64,000 nucleotides of DNA, from positions 142,261 to 206,260 of the forward strand of contig NZ_JAERWK010000023.1 of the NCBI RefSeq assembly GCF_016918035.1. Direction: 5' to 3'. The position numbers and the translations under genes were made by a program. This document shows, in pieces, positions 36,683 to 45,701 of this stretch. Source of the DNA: Nakamurella leprariae (GTDB lineage Bacteria; Actinomycetota; Actinomycetes; Mycobacteriales; Nakamurellaceae). Numbering within the stretch: position 1 is the first letter of the stretch; every line of letters starts with the position of its first letter. Below the pieces are notes generated by a model. It made no database searches, was not told the DNA's origin, and saw only the letters and a program-made list of their open reading frames with translations.

Positions 36683-39600
36683 CTCCAGTCCAGGGAGTGC
36701 ACGGTGGTGCCGGGGTCGGGTTGCAGCAGGCGGGGGGCCGGGCGGTCGTCCGGTCCGGCGCCGGGCAGGTCGGTGATCCAGACCGTGAACCCGGCGATCC
36801 CGGGTTGCAGCCAGGCCACCCGGCCGCCACCGGGGTCGACCACCGGCCGGGCCACCGGCTCGTCGACTCCAGCGGTGACCGGTCGGGTCCCGGCCGGGCC
36901 GGTCAGCACCAGCTGGGCGCCGGCCGCGACATCGGCCACGCTCACCACCGCGGATCCGTCCGGCAGCCAGGCCGGGCCGGTGCTGGCCGAGCCGGACCCG
37001 CCGTCGTCGAGCGGCTGGACGGCGGCGCCGGTGGTGGCGTCCATCCGGAACAGGCCGCGGTCGTCGCCGTCGGCCCAGGTGAACGCCACGGTGCCGCCAT
37101 CGGGAGAGACGGCCGGGTCGGCGTCGCGGACGGGCAGCGCCCCGGCGGTGCCGTTGGTCAGGTTGACCACCGAGCCGGGCTGGTCGAGGCGCTGCAGATC
37201 GAGCCGCAGCAGGAACGACTCACCGGTGGCCGGGGAGGTGTTGGTGACGGTCAGGAAGCGCCCGTCCGGGGAGAACGCCGGCGCGGCGTTGCTGCGCGGG
37301 TCGCCGGCGGCCACCCCGTCCTGCGCGTCCTCCAGCCACGGGTCGGTGAGCTGACGGACCGAGCCGTCGGCGGCCCGCAGGAACACCTGGGGCAGGCCCG
37401 CGTCTGTCACCTCGGTGGCCGCGTCGGTCTGCAGGGCCAGCGACAGCGGTCGCAGCACGTCCAGGGTCACGTGCTCGCGGCGGGCGGTGCCGGGCGCCGG
37501 GGCCGGGTGCGGCGCGGCCGGGGTGTCCGGCACCGGAGCCAGCGCGGTGAACGCCACCGTCCGCCGGTCCGGTGCCCAGCGCGCGTCGATCGGTGCGACA
37601 CCGTCCGGCAGCGGCAGGATCTCGCGGTCGGTGAGGTCGGTCGACGCGGACAGCAGCTGGGTTCGGCCCCCGGGCGCCGACGCGACCAGCAGCAGCCGCG
37701 AGTCGGACGCCGCCGACCCGATGGCGCCGGGGCCGGCGGTGCCCGGGGCCGGGCCCGGTGTGGTCGTCCAGTCGAACCAGTCGATGGCCAGGTCGGTCGA
37801 CGCCAGCAGCGGCGTCCCCTGCCCGCCGGTCAGATCGATCACGCAGATGCAGGTGGTGAAGATGTCCAGCGCGCCGACGAACCCGACCCACCGGTCGTCC
37901 GGGCTGAATTTCGGTGCGAACGCGGACATCTCGGTGACCGTGCACCGCTCGGTGGGCAGCCGGGTGGTGCACTGCGCGCCGTCGGTGAGCACCCGCTCCG
38001 GCCCGCCGGCGGTGGCCTGGGTGATCAGCGACCAGTCCGCCGACCGCACGCCGAGCAGCGACAGTTCGTCCGTGTCACTGGGGCGGCCCTCCCCGCGGTA
38101 GGAGGCGGCCACCACCAGGGTGCCGTCGGTGGTGATGTCCGGATCGGTGTCGAAGAACGGATGGTCGGTGACGCGGGCCCGGTCGTTCCCGTCGACGCCG
38201 AGCCGGCTGATCCCGGTGCGGTCCCCGGTGGAGTCGGCCAGCACCAGCGTCCGGCCGTCGGCGGCCAGCGTCGGGTCCGAGTCGAACCCGCCCACCGGCA
38301 CGGTGACCGCGGTCAGATTGGTGCTCTCGAGGGTGCGCAGATCCATCCGGAACACCGCGACCACCGGGAACCACGGCGCCTGCGCCGTGTAGATCAGGAA
38401 CGAACCGGTGGGATCGACGTCCGGGTGGGCGATCTGGTAGCCCAGGGTGCGGATCGGCCGCACATCGGTGCCGTCCGGGTCCATCAGCGCGATGGTCTCC
38501 GGCGAGCCGACCCGCCCGGACCGGACGGTGAACACGATCTTGTTGCCGCCGTACACGAACCGTGGCCAGTTGTAGAACCGCCCGTCCGCCGGGGTGATCC
38601 GGCGGATGCCGGTGCCGTCGGTGCCGGCCACGAAGATGCCCTGCACCCCGGTGGCCCGCTCGACGGCCGAGAACACCAGGCGGGTGGACGGATCGACCGC
38701 GACGGCCGGCGCCGGCGTGACCCCGGCGGGCGGGACGGAGGACGTGGTCGGGAGCGGGGTCGGGGGCGTGGTCGGCGGCGTGGCCGCCGTCGGGGTGGTC
38801 GCTGCTGTCGGTGTCGTCGCCACTGTCGGGACAGTGCTGGTGCCCGGCGCCGGGCTGGTGGTGGTCGGGTCCGCCCCGGGCTGGGCGGTCGCCGGCCCCA
38901 CCGGGCTCAGCGCCACCCCGGCGACCACCGCCGCAACCACCGCCGGCACCAGCACGACCGGCCGCAGCCGGCGGCGACGGGGCACCCGGTGCGTCAGTGG
39001 GGTCCGGCCGGTCAGCAGCTCGTCGACCAGCTCCGGGTCGGACGGGGCCGGCGCCCGCCGCGGCCAGCGCGGCGGCAGTGGCGCCGGCGGTCGGGGGCGC
39101 CGCGGCGGCGTCGGCGACGGGACGGGCGGCACCGGGGCGGAGACGGCGATCTCCGAGCACGCCACCAGCAGCCCGGCCACCACCCAGAACAGGGCCAACG
39201 GGATGTCCTGCCGCATCGAGAAGCCGAGCAGCTCCTCGATGCCCACGAAGAGCACCACGCCGGCTGCCCCGATGCCGACCGCCGCGAGCAGTCGGTCGGT
39301 GGTGCGGCGGGCCAGCCGCACCGCGACCGTGACCAGTGAGGCGCCCACCACGACGACCGAGGCCAGGCCGAGCACGCCGGCCTCGGACAGGTACATCAGG
39401 TACAGGTTGTGCACCGGGTTGCCGAAGAAGATCACCGGGAACGGCTCGTACCGCGGCAGCACCGTCTCGAACGCGTTCAGCCCGACGCCGATGCCCCAGT
39501 GGTCGTCGAACATGGTCCAGGCGATGTCGTTGAGCTGTCCACGCGAGTCGAGCTCCTCCTGGTAGTGCCCCGTCCCGAAGTTGGCCTGCACCAGGTCGGT

Positions 39601-40647
39601 CAGCTGCGGCAGGAACGCCACGGCCAGCACTGCCGCGGCGGCCAGCCCCCAACCCACGGCCCGCCACGGGATCCGCCCGCGGGCCAGGCCGAGCCCGACG
39701 ACGCCGACCGCGACGACCGCGAACGCCACCAGCGCGGCCCGGGTCTGCGCGATGACCAGCGGCAGCAGCGCCGCGGCGGTCAGTCCGGTGGCCAGCAGGC
39801 GGGGCAGCCCGCGGCGCAGCTCCACGGCCAGGGCCAGCCCGAGCAGCGCGATGATGCCGAGCGAGCAGCCCATGAACACCGGGTGGGTCACCGTGCCGAA
39901 CGGTCGTCCCAGTGACGAGGTGTCGGTGGTGCGCTCGCCGAGCTCGGTGGGGATGCCCAGGAACGACAGACCCAGCACCCCGCCGGTGGTCGCCTGCAGC
40001 ACCACCACCACGAGCTCCACGAGCACGAAGACGCCCAGCCCGGCCAGCACCGCGACCACGTGCCGGCGGGTGCGCACCCGGACGGCCAGGTACCAGAACA
40101 GCAGCGCCATGAACCCGCAGCGGGCCAGTTCGGCGGCGCCCAGCAGCAGCGTCGGGGTGATCAGCAGGCTGGGCAGCAGCAGCGCCGCGGCCAGCGGTGG
40201 CATCCACAGGATCCGTCGGCGCCGGAACGCCGCGCGCAGGTCGGTCAGCAGCGTGCCCTCGGCGATCCACAGCCCGTACAGCACCAGCACCAGCAGGTCG
40301 AACGTGGTGACGTAGACCGAGATCGCGCCGCCCGAGTGCTCCAGGTCCTGGGCGGTGAGCGACTTGTGCAGCAGCACGGCCAGTGACGCGACGGTCAGGA
40401 AGGTGACCACCTCACTGGCGGAGCTGCCCCGGACGGTCCGGCTCAGCAGCGGCCACACCTGCCGGGACCGCAGCACCACCCCCACCGGCGCCAGGTCCCG
40501 GCGGCACGCCCACAGCACCACGACCGCCACCAGGGCGGCACCGAGCACCGCGAGCACGGTGGGGCCGAGCGGGGCCAGGGCCGCAGCCGCCAGCACCACC
40601 GCCAGCAGCACCAGCACCGTGCTCCCGGCGCGTCGGAGGACGTTCAC
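36679..40647 (-). CDS. O-antigen polymerase/ligase fused to an extracytoplasmic beta-propeller
   Basis: A 1,322-residue protein. Residues about 10-500 form a Wzy/WaaL-type membrane domain with about 12 helices and a periplasmic loop containing PVHNLYLMYLSEAGVLG, a signature of this superfamily. After a Pro/Arg-rich linker and another helix near 560-580, a Thr/Pro linker leads to a TolB/WD40-like propeller from about 660 to the end (repeats such as FSPDGRFLTVTN and VSPDGGTVAFTWADG). The propeller should lie outside the membrane beside the nascent polymer. The GTG start at 40647 forms a GTGA overlap with the upstream GT2 and has GGGAG six bases before it. I know of no standard family with this fusion. 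Confidence 0.85.
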   Translation of the reverse strand: MNVLRRAGSTVLVLLAVVLAAAALAPLGPTVLAVLGAALVAVVVLWACRRDLAPVGVVLRSRQVWPLLSRTVRGSSASEVVTFLTVASLAVLLHKSLTAQDLEHSGGAISVYVTTFDLLVLVLYGLWIAEGTLLTDLRAAFRRRRILWMPPLAAALLLPSLLITPTLLLGAAELARCGFMALLFWYLAVRVRTRRHVVAVLAGLGVFVLVELVVVVLQATTGGVLGLSFLGIPTELGERTTDTSSLGRPFGTVTHPVFMGCSLGIIALLGLALAVELRRGLPRLLATGLTAAALLPLVIAQTRAALVAFAVVAVGVVGLGLARGRIPWRAVGWGLAAAAVLAVAFLPQLTDLVQANFGTGHYQEELDSRGQLNDIAWTMFDDHWGIGVGLNAFETVLPRYEPFPVIFFGNPVHNLYLMYLSEAGVLGLASVVVVGASLVTVAVRLARRTTDRLLAAVGIGAAGVVLFVGIEELLGFSMRQDIPLALFWVVAGLLVACSEIAVSAPVPPVPSPTPPRRPRPPAPLPPRWPRRAPAPSDPELVDELLTGRTPLTHRVPRRRRLRPVVLVPAVVAAVVAGVALSPVGPATAQPGADPTTTSPAPGTSTVPTVATTPTAATTPTAATPPTTPPTPLPTTSSVPPAGVTPAPAVAVDPSTRLVFSAVERATGVQGIFVAGTDGTGIRRITPADGRFYNWPRFVYGGNKIVFTVRSGRVGSPETIALMDPDGTDVRPIRTLGYQIAHPDVDPTGSFLIYTAQAPWFPVVAVFRMDLRTLESTNLTAVTVPVGGFDSDPTLAADGRTLVLADSTGDRTGISRLGVDGNDRARVTDHPFFDTDPDITTDGTLVVAASYRGEGRPSDTDELSLLGVRSADWSLITQATAGGPERVLTDGAQCTTRLPTERCTVTEMSAFAPKFSPDDRWVGFVGALDIFTTCICVIDLTGGQGTPLLASTDLAIDWFDWTTTPGPAPGTAGPGAIGSAASDSRLLLVASAPGGRTQLLSASTDLTDREILPLPDGVAPIDARWAPDRRTVAFTALAPVPDTPAAPHPAPAPGTARREHVTLDVLRPLSLALQTDAATEVTDAGLPQVFLRAADGSVRQLTDPWLEDAQDGVAAGDPRSNAAPAFSPDGRFLTVTNTSPATGESFLLRLDLQRLDQPGSVVNLTNGTAGALPVRDADPAVSPDGGTVAFTWADGDDRGLFRMDATTGAAVQPLDDGGSGSASTGPAWLPDGSAVVSVADVAAGAQLVLTGPAGTRPVTAGVDEPVARPVVDPGGGRVAWLQPGIAGFTVWITDLPGAGPDDRPAPRLLQPDPGTTVHSLDWR

Positions 40648-41738
40648 ACCGGTTCTCCCGCCCACGGTCTCGTCGGATCGGCGGAGACATGACCGACCAC
40701 CGCGGCCGCCGGGTCAGCGGTCGGGATCGGCGCGGGTCGGGTCATGGTGGGGGAGGGGGAGCGGCGCGGCTCCGACCGGTACCCGCGCTCGGTGGAGTGC
40801 AGCATGATCTTCCAGAACGCCCAGCGGGCGAACCGGGTGTCGGCCAGCGCGGACCCGTCCCGCAGCGCCCACCGCAGGGGCGGCACGGTGACCCGGTTGA
40901 ACATCGCGTTGCGGACGGTCATCCGGATCCGGCCGCGCCGCGACGCGGTGCGGCTCAGCACGCCGTACCGCTCCAGCAGGTCGGGCTCCGGGATGAGCAC
41001 CTCGAGGTCGCGCAGGCCCCGGCCGATCGACTCCTGCAGCCGGCAGGCGCTGGCCAACCCGTGCGGGTGGAAGTGCTGCCCGAACGCGGCCGGTTCGTAC
41101 ACCACCGGGTAGCCCGCCCTGGTCCAGCGGTAGCCGAGTTCCACGTCCTCGTGGCCGATGTGGGCCCAGTCCTGGTGGAAGACCAGGTTGCGATCCAGCA
41201 TCGTCCGCCGCGGCAGGCTCAGGTTCATCGACCAGTGGTAGCGGTAGGACACGGCCTGCCCGGCGCGGTCGGCGATCTCGTCGTAGGCGAACGGCCGGTA
41301 CCAGTTGATGAACGGGTCGTCCGGCATGAGCGTGGACTGCTCGACCCGGCCGATCACCGCGACCGGTCCGTCGTGCCGGGCGTGGGCCTCGACGTGCCGG
41401 CGGACGAAGTCCGGGCCGACCCAGACGTCGTCGTTCATGAACAGCGCCAGGTCACCGGTCGCGGCCCGCAGTGCGTCGTTCCGCTTCACCGCGGGCAGCC
41501 GCTCGTCGCCGAACAACAGCCGGATGCGAACGGCCGAGTCGGCGGCCAGCTCCCGGACCATGGCCGGGGTGCCGTCGGCCGAATTGTCCGCGACCAGGAT
41601 CTCCAGTCGGTCGTCCGGGTAGTCCTGGGCCAGCAGGTGCATGAGCGTCACCCGGCCGACCTCGCACCGGTTGTACGTCGGGATGATGACCGACACCTTC
41701 GGCAGCGCCGACCCGGTCGCGGTCGATGGCTCGTTCAC
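40644..41738 (-). CDS. GT2 family glycosyltransferase
   Basis: A 364-residue GT-A enzyme. The fold begins KVSVIIPTYNRCEVGRVTLMHLL, then LEILVADNSADGTPAMV, with ALFMNDDVWVGPDFV as the DxD-type metal site and HIGHEDVELGYRWTRAGYPVVYEP as the acceptor-binding ED.E region. The frame is open for another 127 codons upstream, inside the flippase gene; GTG 41738 is preferred because it overlaps the flippase stop as GTGA and begins just before the fold. The Pro-rich tail of 45 residues is likely disordered. Confidence 0.91.
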   Translation of the reverse strand: MNEPSTATGSALPKVSVIIPTYNRCEVGRVTLMHLLAQDYPDDRLEILVADNSADGTPAMVRELAADSAVRIRLLFGDERLPAVKRNDALRAATGDLALFMNDDVWVGPDFVRRHVEAHARHDGPVAVIGRVEQSTLMPDDPFINWYRPFAYDEIADRAGQAVSYRYHWSMNLSLPRRTMLDRNLVFHQDWAHIGHEDVELGYRWTRAGYPVVYEPAAFGQHFHPHGLASACRLQESIGRGLRDLEVLIPEPDLLERYGVLSRTASRRGRIRMTVRNAMFNRVTVPPLRWALRDGSALADTRFARWAFWKIMLHSTERGYRSEPRRSPSPTMTRPAPIPTADPAAAVVGHVSADPTRPWAGEPV

Positions 41739-43264
41739 GTCAACACCTCTCGGAAGGCTCGGTGCCACCGGGTGGCGACCAGGGCGGCCAGGTGGCCGAC
41801 GACGGCGGCGAGCACCACGACCGGCCAGGGCAGGTGCAGCAGCCGCGCGACCAGCAGGGCCAGGCCGCCGACCGCCGCGGCCAGGGCGACCCCGGCCAGC
41901 CGGCGGGCATCGAGGGTCAGCGCCATGTGCCGGCGGATGGCCAGGGTGGACGCGGTCAGCACGTACACCGCGGTGATGAGCGCGGCCAGCGCGGCGCCGA
42001 TCATCCCGACGCCCGCGACCAGCGCGACGCAGCTGACGATGGTCAGCACCAAGGCGATCGCGTTGTAGCGCAGGGTGATCCGCTGGAACCCGCCGGCCAG
42101 CAGCACCAGCGACTGCCATGCGTTGACCACCATGAGGACCAGCGCGATCCCCAGCACGGTCATGGTGGGCGCGGCCGGGGTGAACGCCGGGCCGAACACG
42201 GTCTGCAGCATCGGGCCGGCCGCGGCCAGCAGCGCCAGCGGTACCAGCACGAACACGGCCACCAGTGCCTCGGTGCCGCGGCGGTACCAGGCTCGCAGCG
42301 CGACAGCGTCCTGCCCGGCCCAGGCCCGGGAGACCAGTGGGAACAGCACCCCGATGAACACCGCGCTGGCCAGCAGCAGGTATTCGACCGGGCGGTGCGC
42401 GGCCCCGTACCGGCCCACGTCGGAGTCCGGCCGCATCGTCGACAGCACGACCGTGTCCAGCTTCAGCGACAGCACCCCGATGAGCAGTGCCGGACCGATG
42501 GGCAGCGCCTCGATGAGCAGCCGCCGCACCAGGTCCCGCCGCACCTGCAGCCGCACCCGGTAGCGGCGCCGGGCCAGCGGCAACGCGACCGCCGCGCCGG
42601 CCACGATCCCGGCCACCGGCGCGGCGAACAGCCCCGGCAGCGGCGCCCCGGCGGCCAGCAGCACCAGCACCACCGCGGTCTCGACGGCCTCCATCACCAC
42701 CCGGACCAGCGCCTCGTACTGCTGCTCGACCCGGACGTGGAACGCCACCAGCGCCACCGACAGCAGCGCGTCACCGAAGAACACCAGCGCCGACACCAGG
42801 GCGGCCAGGTGTACGACGGCCGGCTCGCCGAGCCCCCACAGCACCAGCTGCGGCAGCAGCACCGCCACCACCGCCAGTGCCCCGCGCACGGCCAGCATCG
42901 TGCCGACCAGCTCACCCTCGCGCTGCGGCTCCCGGGCCACCTCGCGGATCACCAGCTGGGTCAGCCCGAAGTCGGCCACCAACCCGGCCAGCAGCGTCAG
43001 GGTCAGCACCAGCACGTACGAGCCGTACGCGTCCGGGCCCAGGGCGCGGACCAGCGCGACCGTGGTGACCAGGTTCAGTCCGAGATGCAACACCTTGGCC
43101 ACGATCTGGGTGCCGGTGCTGACCATCACGCCCCGGCCGACCCCGGTGGCCGGTTCCGGACCGGCGGTCGCGCCGTCCGGCATCACCGCTCCGGGCGGTC
43201 CGGGCGGCTCGGACGGGGGTGCCGCCGCGCCCGGCGGGTGCGCGGGAGGAGGGGAGGGGTGCAT
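41735..43264 (-). CDS. Wzx-type polysaccharide flippase
   Basis: A 509-residue polytopic protein with about 14 hydrophobic segments and the PST/MATE-like N-terminal pattern GTQIVAKVLHLGLNLVTTVALVRALGPDAYGSYV. It exports the lipid-linked repeat unit of cluster B. A 45-residue Pro-rich cytoplasmic tail precedes the first helix; an internal Met at residue 28 is an alternative start. ATG 43264 overlaps the chain-length protein stop (TGATG). Distinct in sequence from the cluster A flippase at 7968. Confidence 0.9.
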   Translation of the reverse strand: MHPSPPPAHPPGAAAPPSEPPGPPGAVMPDGATAGPEPATGVGRGVMVSTGTQIVAKVLHLGLNLVTTVALVRALGPDAYGSYVLVLTLTLLAGLVADFGLTQLVIREVAREPQREGELVGTMLAVRGALAVVAVLLPQLVLWGLGEPAVVHLAALVSALVFFGDALLSVALVAFHVRVEQQYEALVRVVMEAVETAVVLVLLAAGAPLPGLFAAPVAGIVAGAAVALPLARRRYRVRLQVRRDLVRRLLIEALPIGPALLIGVLSLKLDTVVLSTMRPDSDVGRYGAAHRPVEYLLLASAVFIGVLFPLVSRAWAGQDAVALRAWYRRGTEALVAVFVLVPLALLAAAGPMLQTVFGPAFTPAAPTMTVLGIALVLMVVNAWQSLVLLAGGFQRITLRYNAIALVLTIVSCVALVAGVGMIGAALAALITAVYVLTASTLAIRRHMALTLDARRLAGVALAAAVGGLALLVARLLHLPWPVVVLAAVVGHLAALVATRWHRAFREVLT

Positions 43265-44763
43265 CAGTGCGCCGCCCCGTTGCGGCCGGGCGGCGGCCCG
43301 AGAACGCCGACCGGTTCCGGGGTCCGCGCCGGAGCCACCGGTTCGAGGTCCGGACGGGGGCCGGGCACCGGTGCGGGCGTCTCGTCCGGCGTCCCGGCCG
43401 GCGCCGCGTGGCCGCCGCCCGGCGGCTCGGTGCTCGGCGCCGGGTTCTGCTCGACTCCCGCCGGGCCGGTGTGCCGTCGGCGTGCCCACCAGGTCAGGGC
43501 CGCGCCGGCCAGACCGCCGAAGACCAGCCCGAGCAGCAGGTACATGTAGCGCTTGGGTGCGGCCGGATATGCCGGCAGGGCGGCGGTGTCGATCCGGGTC
43601 AACTCGCCACCACCGGTGACGGCCGTGCTGCGGGCCTGCTGCAACCGCCCGGTCAGGTCGGCCTGGTTGCTGCGGGCCAGGTCGAGATCCTGCTGCAGTA
43701 CCACCAATCGACCCTGCGCGGTGTTCAGCGCGGTCGGGCTGGCCGCGGCCAGCTGCGACTGCAGCTGTGCGATCCGGGCCTGCACCCCGTTCAGCTGCGC
43801 CCGCACCTGGTCGCGCTGGGTGGCCAGCGCCGTCCACACCGGGTTGGTCGCGTCGCTCTCCACCGTGGTGTCCGAGCGCCCGGTCTGGATGCGCTGGTTG
43901 TTGCTGAGCAGCTGCGGGGTGTCGGCCAGGGACGCCTCGGTGGAGGCCAGCTGGGCCTGCAGGTCGGCCAGCTGCGCCTGGGCGTCGAGCAGGTTGTTCT
44001 GCAGGGTGTCGTAGGAGGTGGCGGCCAGCACCTGCTGCTCTTCGGCGGTGGACAGCCCGTTGGTGTTCTTGAAGTCGGTGACGGCCTGAGTGCGGGCCGC
44101 GACGTCCTGCTCGGCCGCGGCCACCTGGGCGGCGAGATCGGCCTCGTACCGCTGAATGTCCTCGGTGAACCGCCGTTCGCCGGCCGCGACCAGCTCGTCG
44201 GCCACCGCGTCGGTCACCGCCCGGGCCTGCTCGGCCGTCTCGCCGGTGGCGCCGATCTCCAGCACGTACGAGACCGGTTGTCCGGCGCCCTGTCCGGTGT
44301 TCGGGCCGAGTTGCCCGGCGGTGACGCCCTCCTGCACGCCGCTGATGGCCGCGGTGCGCGTGTCGATCTCGGCGCAGAACCCCGAAGTGACGAACGCCTT
44401 GGTGCAGCGGTACAGCCAGGACAGCCCGCGCCGGGCCGAGGCGATGATGCCGTCGTCCTGGGCCCGCGGGGCGTCCAGGGCGAGCCGGTCGACGACCGCC
44501 TCGGCCGTGGTGCGGCTGGTGGCCATGGCCGCGTACGTCTCGGCCAGCGACTTGGACAGGCTGCCGTCGGCCACGATGGTGCCCGACGACAGGTCCTGGC
44601 CCGAGGTGGTCAGGAAGCTGGTGTCCTTGGCCCGGATCAGCACCCGGGTGCTGGACTCGTAGGTCGGCGAGACCAGGAACGAGCCGGCGAAGGCCAGCAC
44701 CGCCCCGAGCAGCGCGATGAGGGGGATCCGCCAGTACCGGCGCAGCCACGCGGAGACGGTCAT
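43264..44763 (-). CDS. Wzz-like chain-length determinant without kinase domain
   Basis: A 499-residue membrane protein: helix 1 at about residues 9-30, an extracytoplasmic region of about 370 residues with long Ala/Gln-rich coiled coils (about 190-385), helix 2 near 415-437 (YMYLLLGLVFGGLAGAAL), and a Pro-rich cytoplasmic tail. It should set polymer length with the Wzy of this cluster. Unlike the cluster A homologue it carries no Walker motifs or Tyr cluster, so no separate BY-kinase is evident for cluster B. Two Cys (CTK.., FCAE) in the loop may form a disulfide. Starts at ATG 44763 with ATGA overlap. Confidence 0.88.
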   Translation of the reverse strand: MTVSAWLRRYWRIPLIALLGAVLAFAGSFLVSPTYESSTRVLIRAKDTSFLTTSGQDLSSGTIVADGSLSKSLAETYAAMATSRTTAEAVVDRLALDAPRAQDDGIIASARRGLSWLYRCTKAFVTSGFCAEIDTRTAAISGVQEGVTAGQLGPNTGQGAGQPVSYVLEIGATGETAEQARAVTDAVADELVAAGERRFTEDIQRYEADLAAQVAAAEQDVAARTQAVTDFKNTNGLSTAEEQQVLAATSYDTLQNNLLDAQAQLADLQAQLASTEASLADTPQLLSNNQRIQTGRSDTTVESDATNPVWTALATQRDQVRAQLNGVQARIAQLQSQLAAASPTALNTAQGRLVVLQQDLDLARSNQADLTGRLQQARSTAVTGGGELTRIDTAALPAYPAAPKRYMYLLLGLVFGGLAGAALTWWARRRHTGPAGVEQNPAPSTEPPGGGHAAPAGTPDETPAPVPGPRPDLEPVAPARTPEPVGVLGPPPGRNGAAH

Positions 44764-45701
44764 GATGCTCCTGTCCGACGGATGAGGGATCGGTCGCGCA
44801 GGGACGACTCGGCGATGAGCACCGCGGCACGGGCGGTGAGCGCGGCGGCGGCGGCCCAGCGCAGCGGGTTCCACCACTGCGGGGCGGCGTGCAGCCGCCA
44901 GTACCGGTAGGCGCCGCGGTGGAACGACCGCAGGGCGGTGGTGGACCAGCCGTGGTTGCGGGTACCGCCCTCGTCGTGGGTCACGACAGCGTCCGGGACG
45001 ACCCACACGTCGAGTCCGGCGGACCGGATCCGTCGGCACCAGTCGGCGTCCTCCCAGAACAGGAAGTAGCCCTCGTCCAGCCCACCGACCCGATCGATCA
45101 CCGCCCGCGGCACCAGCATCGCCGCCCCGGACACCCAGTCGGCCCGGAACGGCCGGGACCGGTCGACCTGGTCGGTCAGCAGGTACCGCCCGGACCAGCG
45201 GTTACCCGGCCACAGCCGGGTCAGCACCGACCGGCGACCGAACACGGCGGCCGCGGCGGTGGGGAACCGGCGGGCGGTGCGCTGGTCGCTGCCGTCCGGG
45301 TTGCGCAGGGCCGGGGCGACGACGCCCGCGTCCGGGTGGTCGGCCAGGAACCGCAGCAGCGTGTCGATCGCATCCTCGGCGACGACGGTGTCCGGGTTGA
45401 GCAGCAGCACGGCCGGGGCGGCGCCCAGCGCGATGCCCCGGTTGCAGGCCCGGGCGAAGCCGGTGTTGCCACCCATGTCGATGCCGGTGACGCCGGCCCG
45501 GTCGCCCAGCCGGTGCAACAGCAGGGTGTCCCGGCTGTTGTCCAGCACCGTGACGTGCACCCGCTCGGCGGTCAGGTCGGCGGCCAGTGCGTCCAGGCAG
45601 CGCAGCACCAGGTCCCGGCTGTGGTAGGCGACGATGATCACGTCGAGCGACGGGACACGCTGTACGGAGGGCGCTTCCGCCGTCTGCGGCGCGGCGGCCA
45701 T
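44760..45701 (-). CDS. GT2 family glycosyltransferase (WbbL/rhamnosyltransferase-like)
   Basis: A 313-residue GT-A enzyme. LDVIIVAYHSRDLVLRCLDAL and VTVLDNSRD form the nucleotide-binding half; GGNTGFARACNRGIALGAAPAVLLLNPDTVV is the characteristic segment of rhamnosyltransferase-like GT2 proteins; DEGYFLFWEDADWCRRIRSAGLDVWVVPDAVVTHDEGG is the catalytic acidic/His region. TGATG overlap with the sugar-transferase gene and ATGA with Wzz place it in the core of the operon. Donor probably a deoxyhexose, by analogy only. Confidence 0.92.
   Translation of the reverse strand: MAAAPQTAEAPSVQRVPSLDVIIVAYHSRDLVLRCLDALAADLTAERVHVTVLDNSRDTLLLHRLGDRAGVTGIDMGGNTGFARACNRGIALGAAPAVLLLNPDTVVAEDAIDTLLRFLADHPDAGVVAPALRNPDGSDQRTARRFPTAAAAVFGRRSVLTRLWPGNRWSGRYLLTDQVDRSRPFRADWVSGAAMLVPRAVIDRVGGLDEGYFLFWEDADWCRRIRSAGLDVWVVPDAVVTHDEGGTRNHGWSTTALRSFHRGAYRYWRLHAAPQWWNPLRWAAAAALTARAAVLIAESSLRDRSLIRRTGAS

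Noticed and set aside
41735..44830. A 1,031-codon minus-strand open frame that would fuse the flippase to upstream sequence.
   Set aside because: Its first half is antisense-like shadow of the Wzz and GT2 genes in another frame; only the part from ATG 43264 has flippase sequence.
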